Below are positions 47,533 to 59,444 of a stretch of DNA of 64,000 bases, one piece after another. Both the position numbers and the translations under genes were made by a program. The DNA is from Riptortus pedestris (taxonomy: Eukaryota > Arthropoda > Insecta > Hemiptera > Alydidae): positions 8,052,001-8,116,000 of the forward strand of contig CM032230.1 of the NCBI GenBank assembly GCA_019009955.1, given 5' to 3'. Below the pieces are notes generated by a model. It was not told the DNA's origin. It did not search any database and saw nothing but the letters and a program-made list of their open reading frames with translations. Position 1 is the first letter of the stretch, and each line of letters begins with the position of its first letter.

Positions 47533-47859
47533 TTACATATTTTGGTCGTCAACTACTTCCTTGGAACTCCTTCCGTAGTTATTGACGTGAGAATCCCAAG
47601 GTTTTGGACTAGGCTCAGGGCATCGGCCATCTGGAGCACGAATGTTACTCACTAAATAGGGGTTGTAAAAAAATTGGTAGTAGGCCATCAGTCTGATTGG
47701 TGGGGAGAGATCACGATAGGCCCCTGGGACTTGTAGACCAATCATGTTCCGGATACCACTTCTCGTGGAGTCCTCATGGCAGCTGGTGTTCACTAACCAC
47801 CCTCTGGAGCAAGTACTGGTTCGATTCGCAAAACCTGAATCAGCCGTGTCTATTAGCAT
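47533..47859 (-). CDS. unrecognised 108-codon ORF
   Basis: I do not recognise this protein. It is a minus-strand frame opening with ATG at 47859 and closing with TAA before 47533. It has balanced composition with four cysteines, a stretch rich in Tyr, Phe, Pro and Arg (about residues 46-75), no signal peptide and no transmembrane segment. It matters because a textbook TATA box and TCAGT initiator lie 205-240 bases upstream on the same strand. A second ATG four bases upstream, in another frame, gives only seven codons. It could be a first coding exon, a young orphan gene, or the leader of an old LTR element. No splice donor is clear. Confidence 0.25.
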   Translation of the reverse strand: MLIDTADSGFANRTSTCSRGWLVNTSCHEDSTRSGIRNMIGLQVPGAYRDLSPPIRLMAYYQFFYNPYLVSNIRAPDGRCPEPSPKPWDSHVNNYGRSSKEVVDDQNM

Positions 47860-48063
47860 TCATAAAATAATCCACCAATAATTCACTCGCGGTCACTGAA
47901 CATCACATAAAACGAAGGCACTGAACTGTCCTTTACTTCGCGGCACTGCACTGTCTTAAACACACACTAAACTGTTACTTACAGTCACGGCATAACACTG
48001 TTCTTCTTATAAAAACACTTTACCGCACTGCGCTGAACATCCCTCGAAGACCGTCGAGCAACC

Positions 48064-48100
48064 ACTGAACTGGGGGTACTGTGAGAGTCCCTTATATATA
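48064..48100 (-). promoter_or_regulatory. candidate core promoter, TATA box plus initiator
   Basis: Minus strand TATATATAAG (48100-48091), followed 32-34 bases later by TTCAGTGG, whose TCAGT (48068-48064) matches the arthropod initiator. The spacing is what RNA polymerase II promoters use. It lies in a locally less AT-rich segment (47950-48200). A decayed LTR U3/R boundary would look the same. Confidence 0.45.
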
Positions 48101-48212
48101 CCTGTAGAAGGGCCTAGCCAAGGAAAGGTCCAGAACTTCCTGGAAGGCCTTAATTAGATTCTGCTGGCGGCCCTACTTAGAATGGCCCTAATTAGATCAA
48201 ACACGCGGCTCT

Positions 48213-48420
48213 TGCTTACTTAAAGTTCTGATGTGTACTCCAGAAAAAATCTTACACAAAAATTTTCCCTTTTATGAAAATGAGAGAAAAGTGCCTAAAT
48301 AGCCGTTGTACAAGATTTCCCTTAAGGAAAATTAGCTATGAGGTTTTACTGATTAGCCGATTTTCGAAAAAGTTCTTTAAATGTCTATCGATCCTTCCCA
48401 TGAGATGACTAAAATCAGGT
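48213..48420. repeat. tandem duplication, copy A
   Basis: 'cttacttaaagttctgatg' through 'cccttttatgaaaatgaga' and an attached Hel 3' end (about 48303-48420). It matches 48450-48730, but lacks about 55 bases present in that copy ('ttttatttttacattcttc' region). Confidence 0.75.
48303..48420 (-). mobile_element. Hel element, 3' fragment in duplication A
   Basis: 'gatttcccttaaggaaaatt' and 'aaatgtctatcgatccttcc' belong to the Hel 3' side. It was duplicated together with its left flank. Confidence 0.7.
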
Positions 48421-48449
48421 CCATATATTAATTAAATTTAATTACAGAT

Positions 48450-48730
48450 TGTTTACTTACAGTTCTGAAGTGCACTCTAGTAAAGGTCTAACACAAATAT
48501 TTTCCCTTTTATGAAAATGGGATAAAGTTTTATTTTTACATTCTTCTACAGTCCCCTTTGTTATTTTCGATCCAAAAAAGGAGTGTATAAATAGCCCTTT
48601 TAGAAGATTTCCCTTAAGGAAAAAGCTATTGAGGTTTTACTGATGACCGGATTTTCAAAAAATGTCTTTAAATACCTATCGATCCTACCCTTGAGATGAT
48701 CAAATTCAGGTCCATTAAAATATATATGTG
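48450..48730. repeat. tandem duplication, copy B
   Basis: 'cttacagttctgaagtgcactc' to 'caaattcaggtccattaaaa' is the second copy of the 48213-48420 block, with the extra 55 or so bases. Since both carry the same Hel 3' junction, the duplication happened after that Hel insertion. Confidence 0.75.
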
Positions 48731-48935
48731 TGTGTGAGTGTGTGTTTTCCGTTATTTCTGTTTGTTCGCTAATGGCTGAAATCGGACCAGTGGGAGCGGG
48801 AGTTTATAGGAGGAGAATTTCCAAAATTCTATATGTCTCCGCTGTTTTGCGTCGTATCGAAAAATTGTATGATGTCCGAGATATTTTAGTTTTTGGCCTT
48901 CAGTAAACCCCCACGCCAACTCATGTCATATTAAC
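48598..48935 (-). mobile_element. Hel element, 3' part, core and one module
   Basis: 'gatttcccttaaggaaaaag', (TG)n core (about 48727-48746), then 'gctaatggctgaaatcggac' and module sequence to the 'acccccacgccaactcatg' marker. The 5' end is missing. Confidence 0.7.
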
Positions 48936-49570
48936 AATTTTTCGCAATTCCAATAGTTACTTTACTTTGAACAAGGAAGTAAAAAGGAACCATTATATCT
49001 AGCGGAGAATGTCTAGGATCTAGAATTGCAGCAGAGAAGATGCAGATCAGTATTCGAGTGGGTGTGGTTGGCACGACTCCAGCTGCCACAATGGATGGCT
49101 TATAGCGGGTTCACAACTGATAACAGAACGTGTAGATCCAATTTGGAGTTAACTCTTAAATCACAGGATTGATAAGAGCCGATGGAGGAAAGTCCTATAG
49201 CTGCCAGCTGTATCGGCCTATAATTGGACTATTGGAATTGAGCGGCAGGCCAAGGGCAGGCTGGTTCACGACTGGCCTTCGACAGGTTTTAGTCTTTTCA
49301 ATTTATTTTTAACAATAGATTATCAGTTCCGTTATATGCAGATCGAACCTCCAGGATATTCCCATGATTATGATCCTGTTCTCATAATTATGATTAAAGC
49401 CGAAGGCATTACCAAAACCTAACCCTAGTTCAGGTACAATATTTAGGCCCCTGCTAAATCTAAAACACGACAGTGAAACGAAGAACTCATATTGTCTTCC
49501 GATCTCAGGAGGATGAAGAGAAAAAGAATACTCCTTCATACTACATAAAATTACAATTTGTAGATCCGAT
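48936..49570. other. gene-free stretch
   Basis: Less AT-rich at 49020-49280. No frame or repeat recognised. Confidence 0.4.
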
Positions 49571-49574
49571 ACGT

Positions 49575-50778
<1,204 letters not shown>

Positions 50779-50791
50779 TATATATATATAG

Positions 50792-50834
<43 letters not shown>
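50779..50834. repeat. (TA)n microsatellite at the centre of an inverted pair
   Basis: A TA run with two GATA/CATA interruptions, separating two C repeats that face each other by their 3' ends. Confidence 0.95.
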
Positions 50835-50839
<5 letters not shown>

Positions 50840-51908
50840 GTAACCTCTGTCTGTACATTGATTTTTTTCTCGAAATTTCACGATAACTTTTCGTTTCACA
50901 TGTCATAGGCACCATAACTGCATTTTGTTTCTTTCGTGTATGTTTGTTTGTTTGTTACCTTTTCACGCATAAACGGCTGAACCGAATTTTATGAAACTTG
51001 GTATGTATATTACTACTAACCCAACTTAGACTTTAGGTTATATTAATTTTCTCTGAGACGAACAGGAGTGGGGGTTGTAGGGGAGGCCTGTATATAAAAA
51101 TAGCGGTATTTCGTTTTCTATTGGTTTTTCGGCAAATATGCACATAACAAAAGTGGTTTATTTTGTTATTTAGAGTAACTTTTGTTATATACACTTTTGT
51201 CGTATACCGAAGCATAAATGCGTTATATGCTAAAAATTATAGCGGGAGTCAACAATAGTATTTGCCAAAAAAGACTCAACCGAACTAAATAAAACTCGGT
51301 ATGTGTATTAGCAGTAAGGCCTTCATTATAATAAGCCATACCAACATTTCTAGGGACGGGCAGGAGTGGGGGTTATAAGGGAGGCCTGAATTAAAAATAG
51401 CGATATTTCGTTTCCTATTGGTTTTTCCGCAAATATAAACATAACAAAATTTGTTTATTTTGTTATTGGGAGTAACTTTTGTTATGTACACTTTTGTCGT
51501 ATACCTAAGAATAAATGAGTTATACGTTAAAACTTTAGCGGGCACTAACGGCTAAACCGAACTTAACAAAACTGGGTATGTCAATTAGCATTAATTCTTC
51601 CATGATTATAAGTTCTATTAAATTTTTTTATTAATCGAACGGATCGAACGGGAGGGGGGTTATAAGGGAAGCCTGAAATAAAAATTCACCATATTTACAT
51701 GTATAAGAGACGGGAAATATTGAAGACAGTGAAGGCGTATCGAACAAATAATTCTATTATTAGCAAATCTATGGCAAAGACGGGTATCAATGCTAAACAC
51801 TGGGGCGGATAAATGTCAAAATATTGTGCAAAGTAAAGCCTTGCCAAAAAAATACCATCACCATTCAGCCTCAAATGAATTCCCGGGCGAAGCCGGGTAT
51901 CTGAGCTA

Positions 51909-51910
<2 letters not shown>
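50835..51910 (-). mobile_element. C repeat, full-length copy, right arm of inverted pair
   Basis: The reverse-oriented C repeat from 'aaaattgtaacctctgtctg' to the start ACTAGCTCAG at 51910, with the same three internal units. It has small differences from the left arm (for example, a stretch around 51620-51700 is diverged), so the two are not one very recent exact inversion. Confidence 0.85.

Positions 51911-51966
<56 letters not shown>
51911..51966. repeat. (TA)n(CA)n microsatellite
   Basis: TA to about 51957, then CACACACA. It mirrors the (CA)n(TA)n tract on the other side of the inverted C pair. Confidence 0.9.
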
Positions 51967-52089
51967 TTGAGTATTTCCTTTTCATCGAATTTCTATGAAA
52001 GGCAGGTTTATGTAGTACAGCTCCATGCCGCTTGCCGTATCAAATGTAGTTTTATTTTAATTACATTTTTTTTGTATATAAGTAATTGA

Positions 52090-52880
52090 TTATTAAAATT
52101 AAAATATTTACAAAGATTTTAAAGCGTGTACTGCGACCACTCTTTCTGGGCGAAAAAGCAGAGTATTTTTTTTTTATCGGATTTATAACACACTCAGAAC
52201 GGCGAGGCATATCAGATTGGTATACCTCAAGTATCTATTCTGAGCCCTCTACGTTTTCATCTTTACTCTGCAGATCTCGAATGGTAGCATCATTTTTTAC
52301 GCTAGTATTTAGACAAGAAGAAAATTTGAATGGTGCCATACTTAATCTCCAACAGGCGATCGGTAATAGATCAAAATGGTTTGCAATCCACCCAGAAAAA
52401 TCAAAGGCCAAAGTGTTTGCTCTCAGCAGTTTTTATAACAGGCCCCCCCCCCAAATTGAATATTTGTGAGGATTCAATTCCATGGATACAGAAAGACCAT
52501 TAAGGAATATATCTAAGAGTTCACCTCTTAACAGAACTTATTTGGAATCAACACGCATATAAAAACAATTACAAGGCAGCCCGCTTATAAATTGAAAACC
52601 TCTCTGAAAGTGATTTGCAATATATTATGCTACAAAACGCTCATATTGTCATGACTTTTGCGTGTCCTGTTTGCAGCAAAGAATAAGAACTTTTAAAACG
52701 AGGTCCTCCGAATAGCGACAAACGGTTTTTGAGTAATCTCTTCGTCATCTAGAGAAAGAATTGGGCATCGATCACTTTTAGCTGGCTTAGTGAGGAGCTA
52801 TCACTATCATCTACACAAGTCGAATGGAACAGTCCATTACAACCTTGGATGTGAAATGCACGGCCGTCTTTGCAAGAAAC
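52090..52880 (+). pseudogene. non-LTR retrotransposon reverse transcriptase remnant
   Basis: Parts of a jockey/CR1/I-like RT are readable in shifting frames. PQVSILSPLRFHLYSADL (about 52213-52270) corresponds to RT motif 4. TLVFRQEENLNGAI and WFAIHPEKSKAKVFAL (about 52297-52425) follow the catalytic block. 'IPWIQKDH' and 'LRVHLLTELIWNQHAYK' correspond to the region before the thumb. 'NEVLRIATN' lies further on (about 52700). The catalytic FADD-type motif is gone: only the bases for its first two residues appear before the frame shifts. Several stops and shifts mark it as dead. Endonuclease and 5' parts are absent. Confidence 0.75.
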
Positions 52881-52989
52881 TTCAAGTCATTCATGAAATA
52901 TTAACTTTTTTAGTTTATTATTTTTAATAACATTTAACTAACGTTTTTCCTGTGGAATAAACTATGTCGTCAACATATCCATTAAACCT

Positions 52990-53215
52990 TGAGTATTGCT
53001 ATGCTGTGTGAGATTGGTGCTTGTAGAGTCGGGATCAGGCGCCTCATTCTTGGAGCAACTCTCTTCTCTCCCTCCAACCCATGCCTCGCCTCATCAACAA
53101 GGCCTTCCTCTTGCCTTCCTTCCTTTTCTCCACGGACTGGATTCGCCTTTTGTGTTTTGATGTGTGGGCCTACGAATGAAAGAGCAGGAGAAAATAGGAA
53201 GAAACGTTAATTTAT
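52990..53215. other. less AT-rich stretch with an unassigned frame
   Basis: A 73-codon plus frame (52989-53210) rich in Ser, Pro and Arg. It has no recognisable domain and is probably chance or an untranslated part of the nearby retroelement. Confidence 0.3.
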
Positions 53216-53221
53216 TTAGAC

Positions 53222-53811
53222 CCAGGATTTTCAACGTGGTTGATATCGACCCCATGGGGTCGAAAACCATCTCCCAGGGGTTGACTTTGGAACAAAAACT
53301 AATTTGGGCGGTCGACGATGTCTAAAAATCAACTCCCTATTAATTAACACAAGGTCTAATTTGACTCTTTCAAGAAACTTCGTAAGTTGTGTTACATGCA
53401 CCAACTTGTTACAATAATTACTAGTATTTTAGTAGCATTGTTATACTTTTAAAAACTCAACAAATCGATAAGCGTAAAGAAGTTCGTACAAGATAAAAAA
53501 CTCAAGCCAATAACCATGGACGAGCCCATGAAAGATAATAAGTTCGAGCTTACAAGTCTTTCTGGAACATTTTGACTTGCCTTGTATTTGACGCATATAC
53601 ATTTGATATTGACTAAATATTATGTCTATAGATTTTGTTAAATTTTGATGAGAAAATTATGTCAAGTTTACTCACTTAGCCATCCGCAATGTTTGTATCA
53701 ATATGAAAAACACTAGAGATAGGATTTTTAAAGTAATTTGGCTATGGAAGTTGAGGTATAAGTTCATTTTGGAAAAGGGGTCACCATCCAAAAATAGTTT
53801 AGGAATCCCTG
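53222..53811. mobile_element. possible non-autonomous hAT element
   Basis: The left end CCAGGATTTTCAACGTGG and the right end (read inward) CAGGGATTCCTAAACTAT are roughly inverted and of the CAGGGxTTC type common in hAT elements. Both are followed by a 'gaccccatggggtcg' or 'ggtgacccctttt' motif. The 8 bases outside (atttagac and atttcgtg) match at five positions. No transposase is inside. Confidence 0.45.
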
Positions 53812-53904
53812 ATTTCGTGGAATGTAAGATGTTCTGGGAAAAATAAATAATTTTTTCTTTTATCTCACTTTAGTTCTGAGGCTTTAAACATGCATATTAT
53901 ATAA

Positions 53905-54000
53905 TCCGTCCTCATTTTCGCGCTCCCTAGAAGAAATGGGGGAAATTTGAAAAAAGTTTTGGAAAATCAGTAATACTCAAGGGAATTTTAAAAATGAAGC
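53905..54000 (+). mobile_element. Hel element, decayed 3' part
   Basis: 'ccgtcctcattttcgcgctcc' and 'aaaagttttggaaaatcag' resemble the segment after the core. The palindrome is nearly lost. Confidence 0.4.
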
Positions 54001-54699
54001 ACCAGATGGTGTACCTTCATAATACATAATTCCTCGGTACGTAATTGGTGCAGATAAATTAGCGATTAAATGTTGAAGTCAATGAAGTATGATATTTGTA
54101 AACAAGATGTCTGATAGTCGTTCAGATCTGTAGCTTGATATGATTAAGATCTTTGGCTTCTAAAAGTCATAACTCATGCATATTACAAGCTACAAGCCGA
54201 AAATAAATCATGAGATCTGTAATAAATCAGCTGTATCTCTACAAGGGAAGCTGTAATCAATTTGTAATGGGCATCACCCATGTTTGGAATCACTCTTCAT
54301 TGTGAGTAATTATATTTTGAGTGTAAGTAAGCATTATTTTTTTTATAGCATTTTCTTTCTTTGTTTTTTTTTTTGTTCATTGGAAATCCTTGAAACCTTG
54401 TTACACTTAATTTACATACATGAATAAAAAATATTTTGCTTCGAGTTTAGGTAGTATGGCATATGGTAGACGTATCTTTACAATCATCGATTTTTTATTT
54501 CCTTCTTTCGAAACATAAAAAAAGTGTTGTAATTGCGGAAAATGTCAGATTTCAACGGAATTATTGAGGCTCCCTTAATCAATCATGATTGTCTATAAGT
54601 TCGTTTTATGACGCAGAAATGTCTTCCATCAGAATGTTGTAATTTTTTTTTAAAGTATAGTTGTACACGCACCAATTTGTTATCGAAATTTATATACGT
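54001..54699. other. gene-free AT-rich stretch
   Basis: Nothing supported. Confidence 0.45.
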
Positions 54700-54990
54700 A
54701 ATTAATTATTAAAATTAAAATACAAATCCAGTGTTGTGATAATTGTTTCTGGTCGAAAAAGAAGCAAAATTCGATCGACAACGGATCAAAATGGTTCAGG
54801 CAAATTAGTACTCTACCCAAAAAAAATTTAAAACCAAGATGATTGCTTACCAACTATTTAACAACAAAGACCTCCCAAAATTGAAATGGAGAGGATTCAA
54901 TTCCAAGAATGCAGACGGACTCAAGTGTTCGCTATCTAGGAGTTTACTTCTACACAAACCTTTTTCGAAGCACCATAAATACAAAAAAAA
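54700..54990 (+). pseudogene. second RT remnant, internally deleted
   Basis: It shares with 52090-52400 the lead-in 'attattaaaattaaaata' and 'tttctggtcgaaaaag'. It then jumps to the 'ggatcaaaatggtt' region, skipping RT motifs 3-5. It continues into SVRYLGVYF, the block near the end of the palm. Same strand and same family as 52090-52880, with stops and shifts throughout. Confidence 0.65.
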
Positions 54991-55077
54991 ACATTATTTA
55001 TTTAATTTTTTTTAATATCATGTATTTGATGATTTACCTGTGTTAGGAGCAACTCACCGTCTGTCAGCTCTCAATAT

Positions 55078-55800
55078 TGTGGTGTTTTGTATATTAAGTG
55101 GTTACACGTCTGTGGCTGTAGGGCTGTACGAGGTTTGGTTGTTGCGTGAAAATACCTTTTGTGTGGTATGAGATAGTGTAGCAGATTACCACATACTGTG
55201 GTGTTTTTGTATATTAGGTGGTTACACGTCTGTGGCTGTAGGGCTGTACGAGGTTTGGTTGTTGCGTGAAAATACCTCCTGTGTGGTATGAGATATTGTG
55301 GTAGATTACCACATACTGTGGTGTTTTTGTATATTAGGTGGTTACACGTCTGTGGCTGTAGGGCTGTACGAGGATTGGTTGTAGCGAGAAAATACCTCCC
55401 GTGTGGTATGAGATATTGTGGTGTTTTGGTATATTAGGTGGTTACACGTCTGTGGCTGTAGGGCTGTACGAGGTTTGGTTGTTGCGTGAAAATACTTCGT
55501 GTATGGTATGAGATATTGTGGCAGATTACCACATACTGTGGTGTTTTTGTATATTAGGTGGTTACACGTCTGTGGCTGTAGGGCTGTACGAGGTTTGGTT
55601 GTTGCGTGAAAATACTTCGTGTATGGTATGAGATATTGTGGCAGATTACCACATACTGTTGTGTTTTTGTATATTAGGTGGTTACGCGTCTGTGGCTGTA
55701 GGGTTGTTTGAGGTTAGGTTGTTGCGTGAAAATAGCTCTTGTGTTGTATGAGAATTGTGGTTCATTGCCACTTGTTCTGTGGCTCTGTTCGATATTAGGC
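55078..55800. repeat. minisatellite, 120-bp unit, about six copies
   Basis: Units start with GTGTTTTTGTATATTAGGTG near 55082, 55201, 55321, 55421, 55541 and 55661, with a decayed partial copy after 55750. The third unit is 20 bases shorter because it lacks 'gcagattaccacatactgtg'. The units are highly similar to each other. The 120-base unit preserves reading frame, but stops occur in it. Confidence 0.92.
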
Positions 55801-56085
55801 GTTCGCGTCATTTATTTATGTGTTAATAGAAATTATTTATCAAGAAAGCATTTTGAACAATTATCCATAGTATTTCTTTCTTGCTGGGAGTGGGGGGAAA
55901 GGACATCAGAGGAAAAATAAATTTTTCCTTCTTTCGGATCTTAGCTGCTTTCAGTGAGTTTCTGCTCCATCTACAGAGTATTTAGTGGATACCTATTAAA
56001 GCTTTCGCGACTTCAATCTTAGCTCTAACAGTTCTTTAATACGTCCGGAATGATAATATTCTATTTTCTCGCTGGAAAATGTTCT

Positions 56086-56285
56086 AGAATGAAGCCTCAC
56101 GTGATCATCTGACGTGGTAAACATTGAGTCGTGAGGTCGATTCTCACCTGGGAAATAGGAATCTATTTAATGACGAACTTATTAAATTATTATTCGCGCC
56201 TTGGGTAGAAAAGGGAGGTAGCCTGTAGATCATCTGCCCCAATTAGCCTTAGAAGCGTATATTGGGCGATAATAAATAACAAAAT
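56086..56285 (+). mobile_element. tRNA-derived SINE, diverged copy
   Basis: A decayed head, a B-box-like GTCGATTCTC near 56138, and the end 'gcctgtagatcatctgcccc' to 'gataataaataac'. Confidence 0.7.
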
Positions 56286-57133
56286 TAAAGTGATTGAGCA
56301 GATTCTAAAGTTTTGGAAAAATTAAAATGTGTTAGAATGTCCTTCTTAGGATCTATTTTTACACGTTCCAGACAAAACCACACCAAATGTCGTATATACT
56401 GTGTGTATATGAATATTTGTTCATAAAATTATTTAAACGCCAGTGTACACCGAGATTGAAATTTTAATAAAAGAAGGAGTAATATGAAAAGTCCCTTAAT
56501 ACAAATATTTTACCTTAAGAACAGAGAGAATCTTTAAACTAAACTGGTTAACAGTTATAGTTGAGGAAAAATATATATTAGTAAATTTAGTTAATAACTT
56601 GAGGTGTATTTATTTGACTTTATGCAATCGTATTTAAGTTATAGGTAATAAATCTTTACGGAGTGAATAAAAACTCTAGAAAAATAACGCATTAATATTT
56701 TACCTTGTGCTACTCCCGAAATTCCAAATTAAAGCATTCCAAAGTAATGTGTTCTCTTCTATAACTTCTGTCTCCTTTAAAGACATACATAGATTCACTC
56801 ACAGAACTCATCATTCACAGAAGGACGTACTGCAGACATAAATGTGGCGGTGGTATTTATAGGTTCCGTTAGATATCTGAGACGGTTCTGGATCCATATG
56901 TGATAAGATAAGACGGATGTTCCCATAATCGGTTCAATTTAAATTTATTTTTTGTTTATCTTCTTATCAAAAAAAATGTTTCTATCTTTAATAGCCCCCT
57001 GAGCAGGTCTTTGGCTTAGATGTTGTTTATCTTTGTTGTTGTTTTTTTCAACAAATTAACCGATAAACAACACATAGTTCCTTTTTAAAAACTTTTTTTT
57101 TTTTCATTTCTATTATGCTTTATCAACAAATTT
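56286..57133. other. gene-free AT-rich stretch
   Basis: Poly-T near 57092-57104. No feature supported. Confidence 0.45.
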
Positions 57134-57264
57134 TCCATAAGGGAGAGCTACTAGGGTTATGCTTATGACGCAATTTTGGAAGTATTCTTTCGAAGTTGCA
57201 TGGGATATGAGCAAAATAAGGTTTCTTTAAGTGCTGGTGGGTGATTGAGAAAGAAAGAGAGAGG

Positions 57265-57312
<48 letters not shown>

Positions 57313-57313
57313 G

Positions 57314-57340
<27 letters not shown>
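57134..57340 (-). mobile_element. Hel element, 3' part with GA core
   Basis: 'ccataagggagagctac...gcttatgacgcaattttgg' and 'gatatgagcaaaataaggt' are the decayed Hel 3' side. (GA)n 57249-57340 stands where TA normally lies. The other half is missing. Confidence 0.6.
57249..57340. repeat. (GA)n microsatellite
   Basis: A GA run with a few GG interruptions. Long Ser-Leu frames on the minus strand here are artefacts. Confidence 0.95.
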
Positions 57341-57345
<5 letters not shown>

Positions 57346-57376
57346 AGGAGCACCCATGACTGGGAGATTGTGCTCA

Positions 57377-57560
57377 AAACTCAAAAAACACAACAACTAA
57401 GAGAGAAAACAGAAACAACTAACAACAATAAACGCAAAAGTAAAAGAAAAGCAAAGTAATAACTAAACACAAAAGAATAAAACAAAAAAATAAATAACTA
57501 AAAAACAAAATGAAAAAAAGAAAAAGAGAGGACAAAATAATTTAATAACATACTCAATCA
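57377..57560. other. A-rich, T-poor strand-asymmetric tract
   Basis: Nearly 180 bases on the plus strand are built mostly of A, C and G with few T (for example 'aacaactaacaacaataaac'). It directly follows the GA repeat. Confidence 0.6.
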
Positions 57561-57715
57561 ACTATTTAACTATCTACGTTGATAGCGAAAACTTTAATGT
57601 ATAAACCAACAAATCACAACAATTGAAATTCAGGAACAAGAAATATACACCAATAATGGCTGTTTGTTTTGGTACTATGAATTACGTACACATCATAGTC
57701 AGGAGCGTGAAAAAT

Positions 57716-57817
57716 GTATACAGTGGCATTGTGGTCAGTAGATGTGCGAGAAACACAGTCACTAGAAATACAGTGGCATTGTGGTGAATGTGGTGAAACA
57801 CAGACTGGAAATGAGAT
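57716..57817. repeat. two-copy direct repeat, about 51-bp unit
   Basis: 'atacagtggcattgtggt' occurs at about 57717 and 57768, each followed by a similar 'gaaacacag' segment. Confidence 0.7.
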
Positions 57818-57910
57818 GAAATGAGTGCTTGCACTACGTGATTGTGACCACATCTTAGGAATACAGGTAGATAAGTATAGACAATACAAAAGAGGAAACT
57901 TTACATTGGA

Positions 57911-58470
57911 GGTCTAAATGCTTTCGGGAAATTGGTGTGATGTACTTGAAGATTAACGATAGATACCTTAGGGCTAAATGCTTTCGGGAAATTGGTGAGT
58001 GATGTACTTGCAGATTAACGATAGATACCTTAGGTCTAAATGCTTTCGGGAAATTGGTGAGGGATGTACTTGTTGATTGACGATAGATACCTTAGGTCTA
58101 AATGCTTTCGGGAAATTGGTGAGTGATGTACTTGCAGATTAACGATAGATACCTTAGGGCTAAATGCTTTCAGGAAATTGGTGAGTGATGTACTTTGTAG
58201 ATTAACGATAGATACCTTAGGTCTAAATGCTTTCGGGAAATTGGTGAGTGATGTACTTGCAGATTAACGATAGATACCTTAGGTCTAAATGCTTTCGGGA
58301 AATTGGTGAGTGATGTACTTGTAGATTAACGATAGATACCTTAGGTCTAAATGCTTTCGGGAAATTGGTGAGTGATGTACTTGTAGATTAACGATAGATA
58401 CCTTAGGTCTAAATGTCTGACAGAAATTGTTGAGTGTCTTACTTGCAGATTGACGATATATACCTTAGGC
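57911..58470. repeat. minisatellite, about 62-bp unit, nine copies
   Basis: Units starting GGTCTAAATGCTTTCGGG begin near 57911, 57971, 58033, 58095, 58157, 58220, 58282, 58344 and 58406. The length is 60-63 bases. The last unit is clearly diverged and the first is shorter, which is typical of array edges. Inner units are nearly identical. Confidence 0.92.
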
Positions 58471-59444
58471 ACAAGAACACCAGTAATTTTTGGAGCATTC
58501 AAGACCTTTTTGCACACGTCGAAATTTGTTTACAGATAACCCATGATCTGGGCCCACATGAATGATGGGCTTTTGAAGTCTTTTACACCAGCAAAGGGCA
58601 TCGTTCTTTTTATTTTAGTTCAAGAGAAATAGACTGCTCTCAGAAAACAGTAATAGACCAAGCAACGCGTTGTTTGGAATCTATATTTATCAACATTATT
58701 TACTATTTAACTGTTTTCGATCATTAAAACGAATTTATATAGGAATATTCTATTTACTCCTCCATTCAGCTATAGTTTTCTTGTCCAATACTTAAAATAA
58801 GATGTATTAGAAATATACACCATTAATGTTTATCATTTTTCTTGGTGAATAAACCTTTCTAATTCCTGGTTTACTATTTGTGTACCTATATCGAAGGGCA
58901 TGCCCAAGCAACCGTGACCATTCTCAACAGTTAATCTGTACTGCAAGTGGTACATGTCGTAACAAGGAAATAATTTAGCTCTTATACTATATGAAAAACT
59001 CATTCAATTGCAAACAGAAATGCACTCAAGTAATAGATTTGCTGAATGCAGTTATCTCTACTAGCCGAAGGACGAGGACTCCAGATGGAATATTAGTCGG
59101 ACATATTGATTGTAGAGTGCGCTAGATCATAATTAAGTGAATGGGAGTTTAAACATGGCTGCTGATAGAACGTTCCCTTGTAAATTACTTCGTTAATTTA
59201 GTATCTCGTTGGCAGCTAATAGAAAGGGGGCAAGATTAATGTTCTTCAACATATTACTCTGATTGTTTAATATTTAAATCATATTATATAGTATAGAATA
59301 TATTATTTTCTTGATAGCATATAATTTCCTTGATGAGTGATTTGAGTAGCGAAGGCTGCCACTGAAGGTTGTCTAAAAACATTATAACCGGAATCCCCAA
59401 AAATTTGTGCACTTGGTAAATTTCACCACAACCTCAAAATCACA
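58471..59444. other. gene-free AT-rich stretch
   Basis: No feature supported. Confidence 0.5.

Noticed and set aside
47745..47775. LTR-retrotransposon primer-binding site (tggtatccggaac on minus)
   Set aside because: It is not preceded by a CA-ending LTR and does not match a tRNA 3' end I can name with confidence.
57123..57459. Ser-Leu or Arg-Glu repeat proteins on both strands
   Set aside because: They translate a GA/CT microsatellite; there is no start context or conserved flank.
55081..58470. CRISPR-like arrays
   Set aside because: Direct repeats are contiguous without unique spacers, and the genome is clearly eukaryotic.
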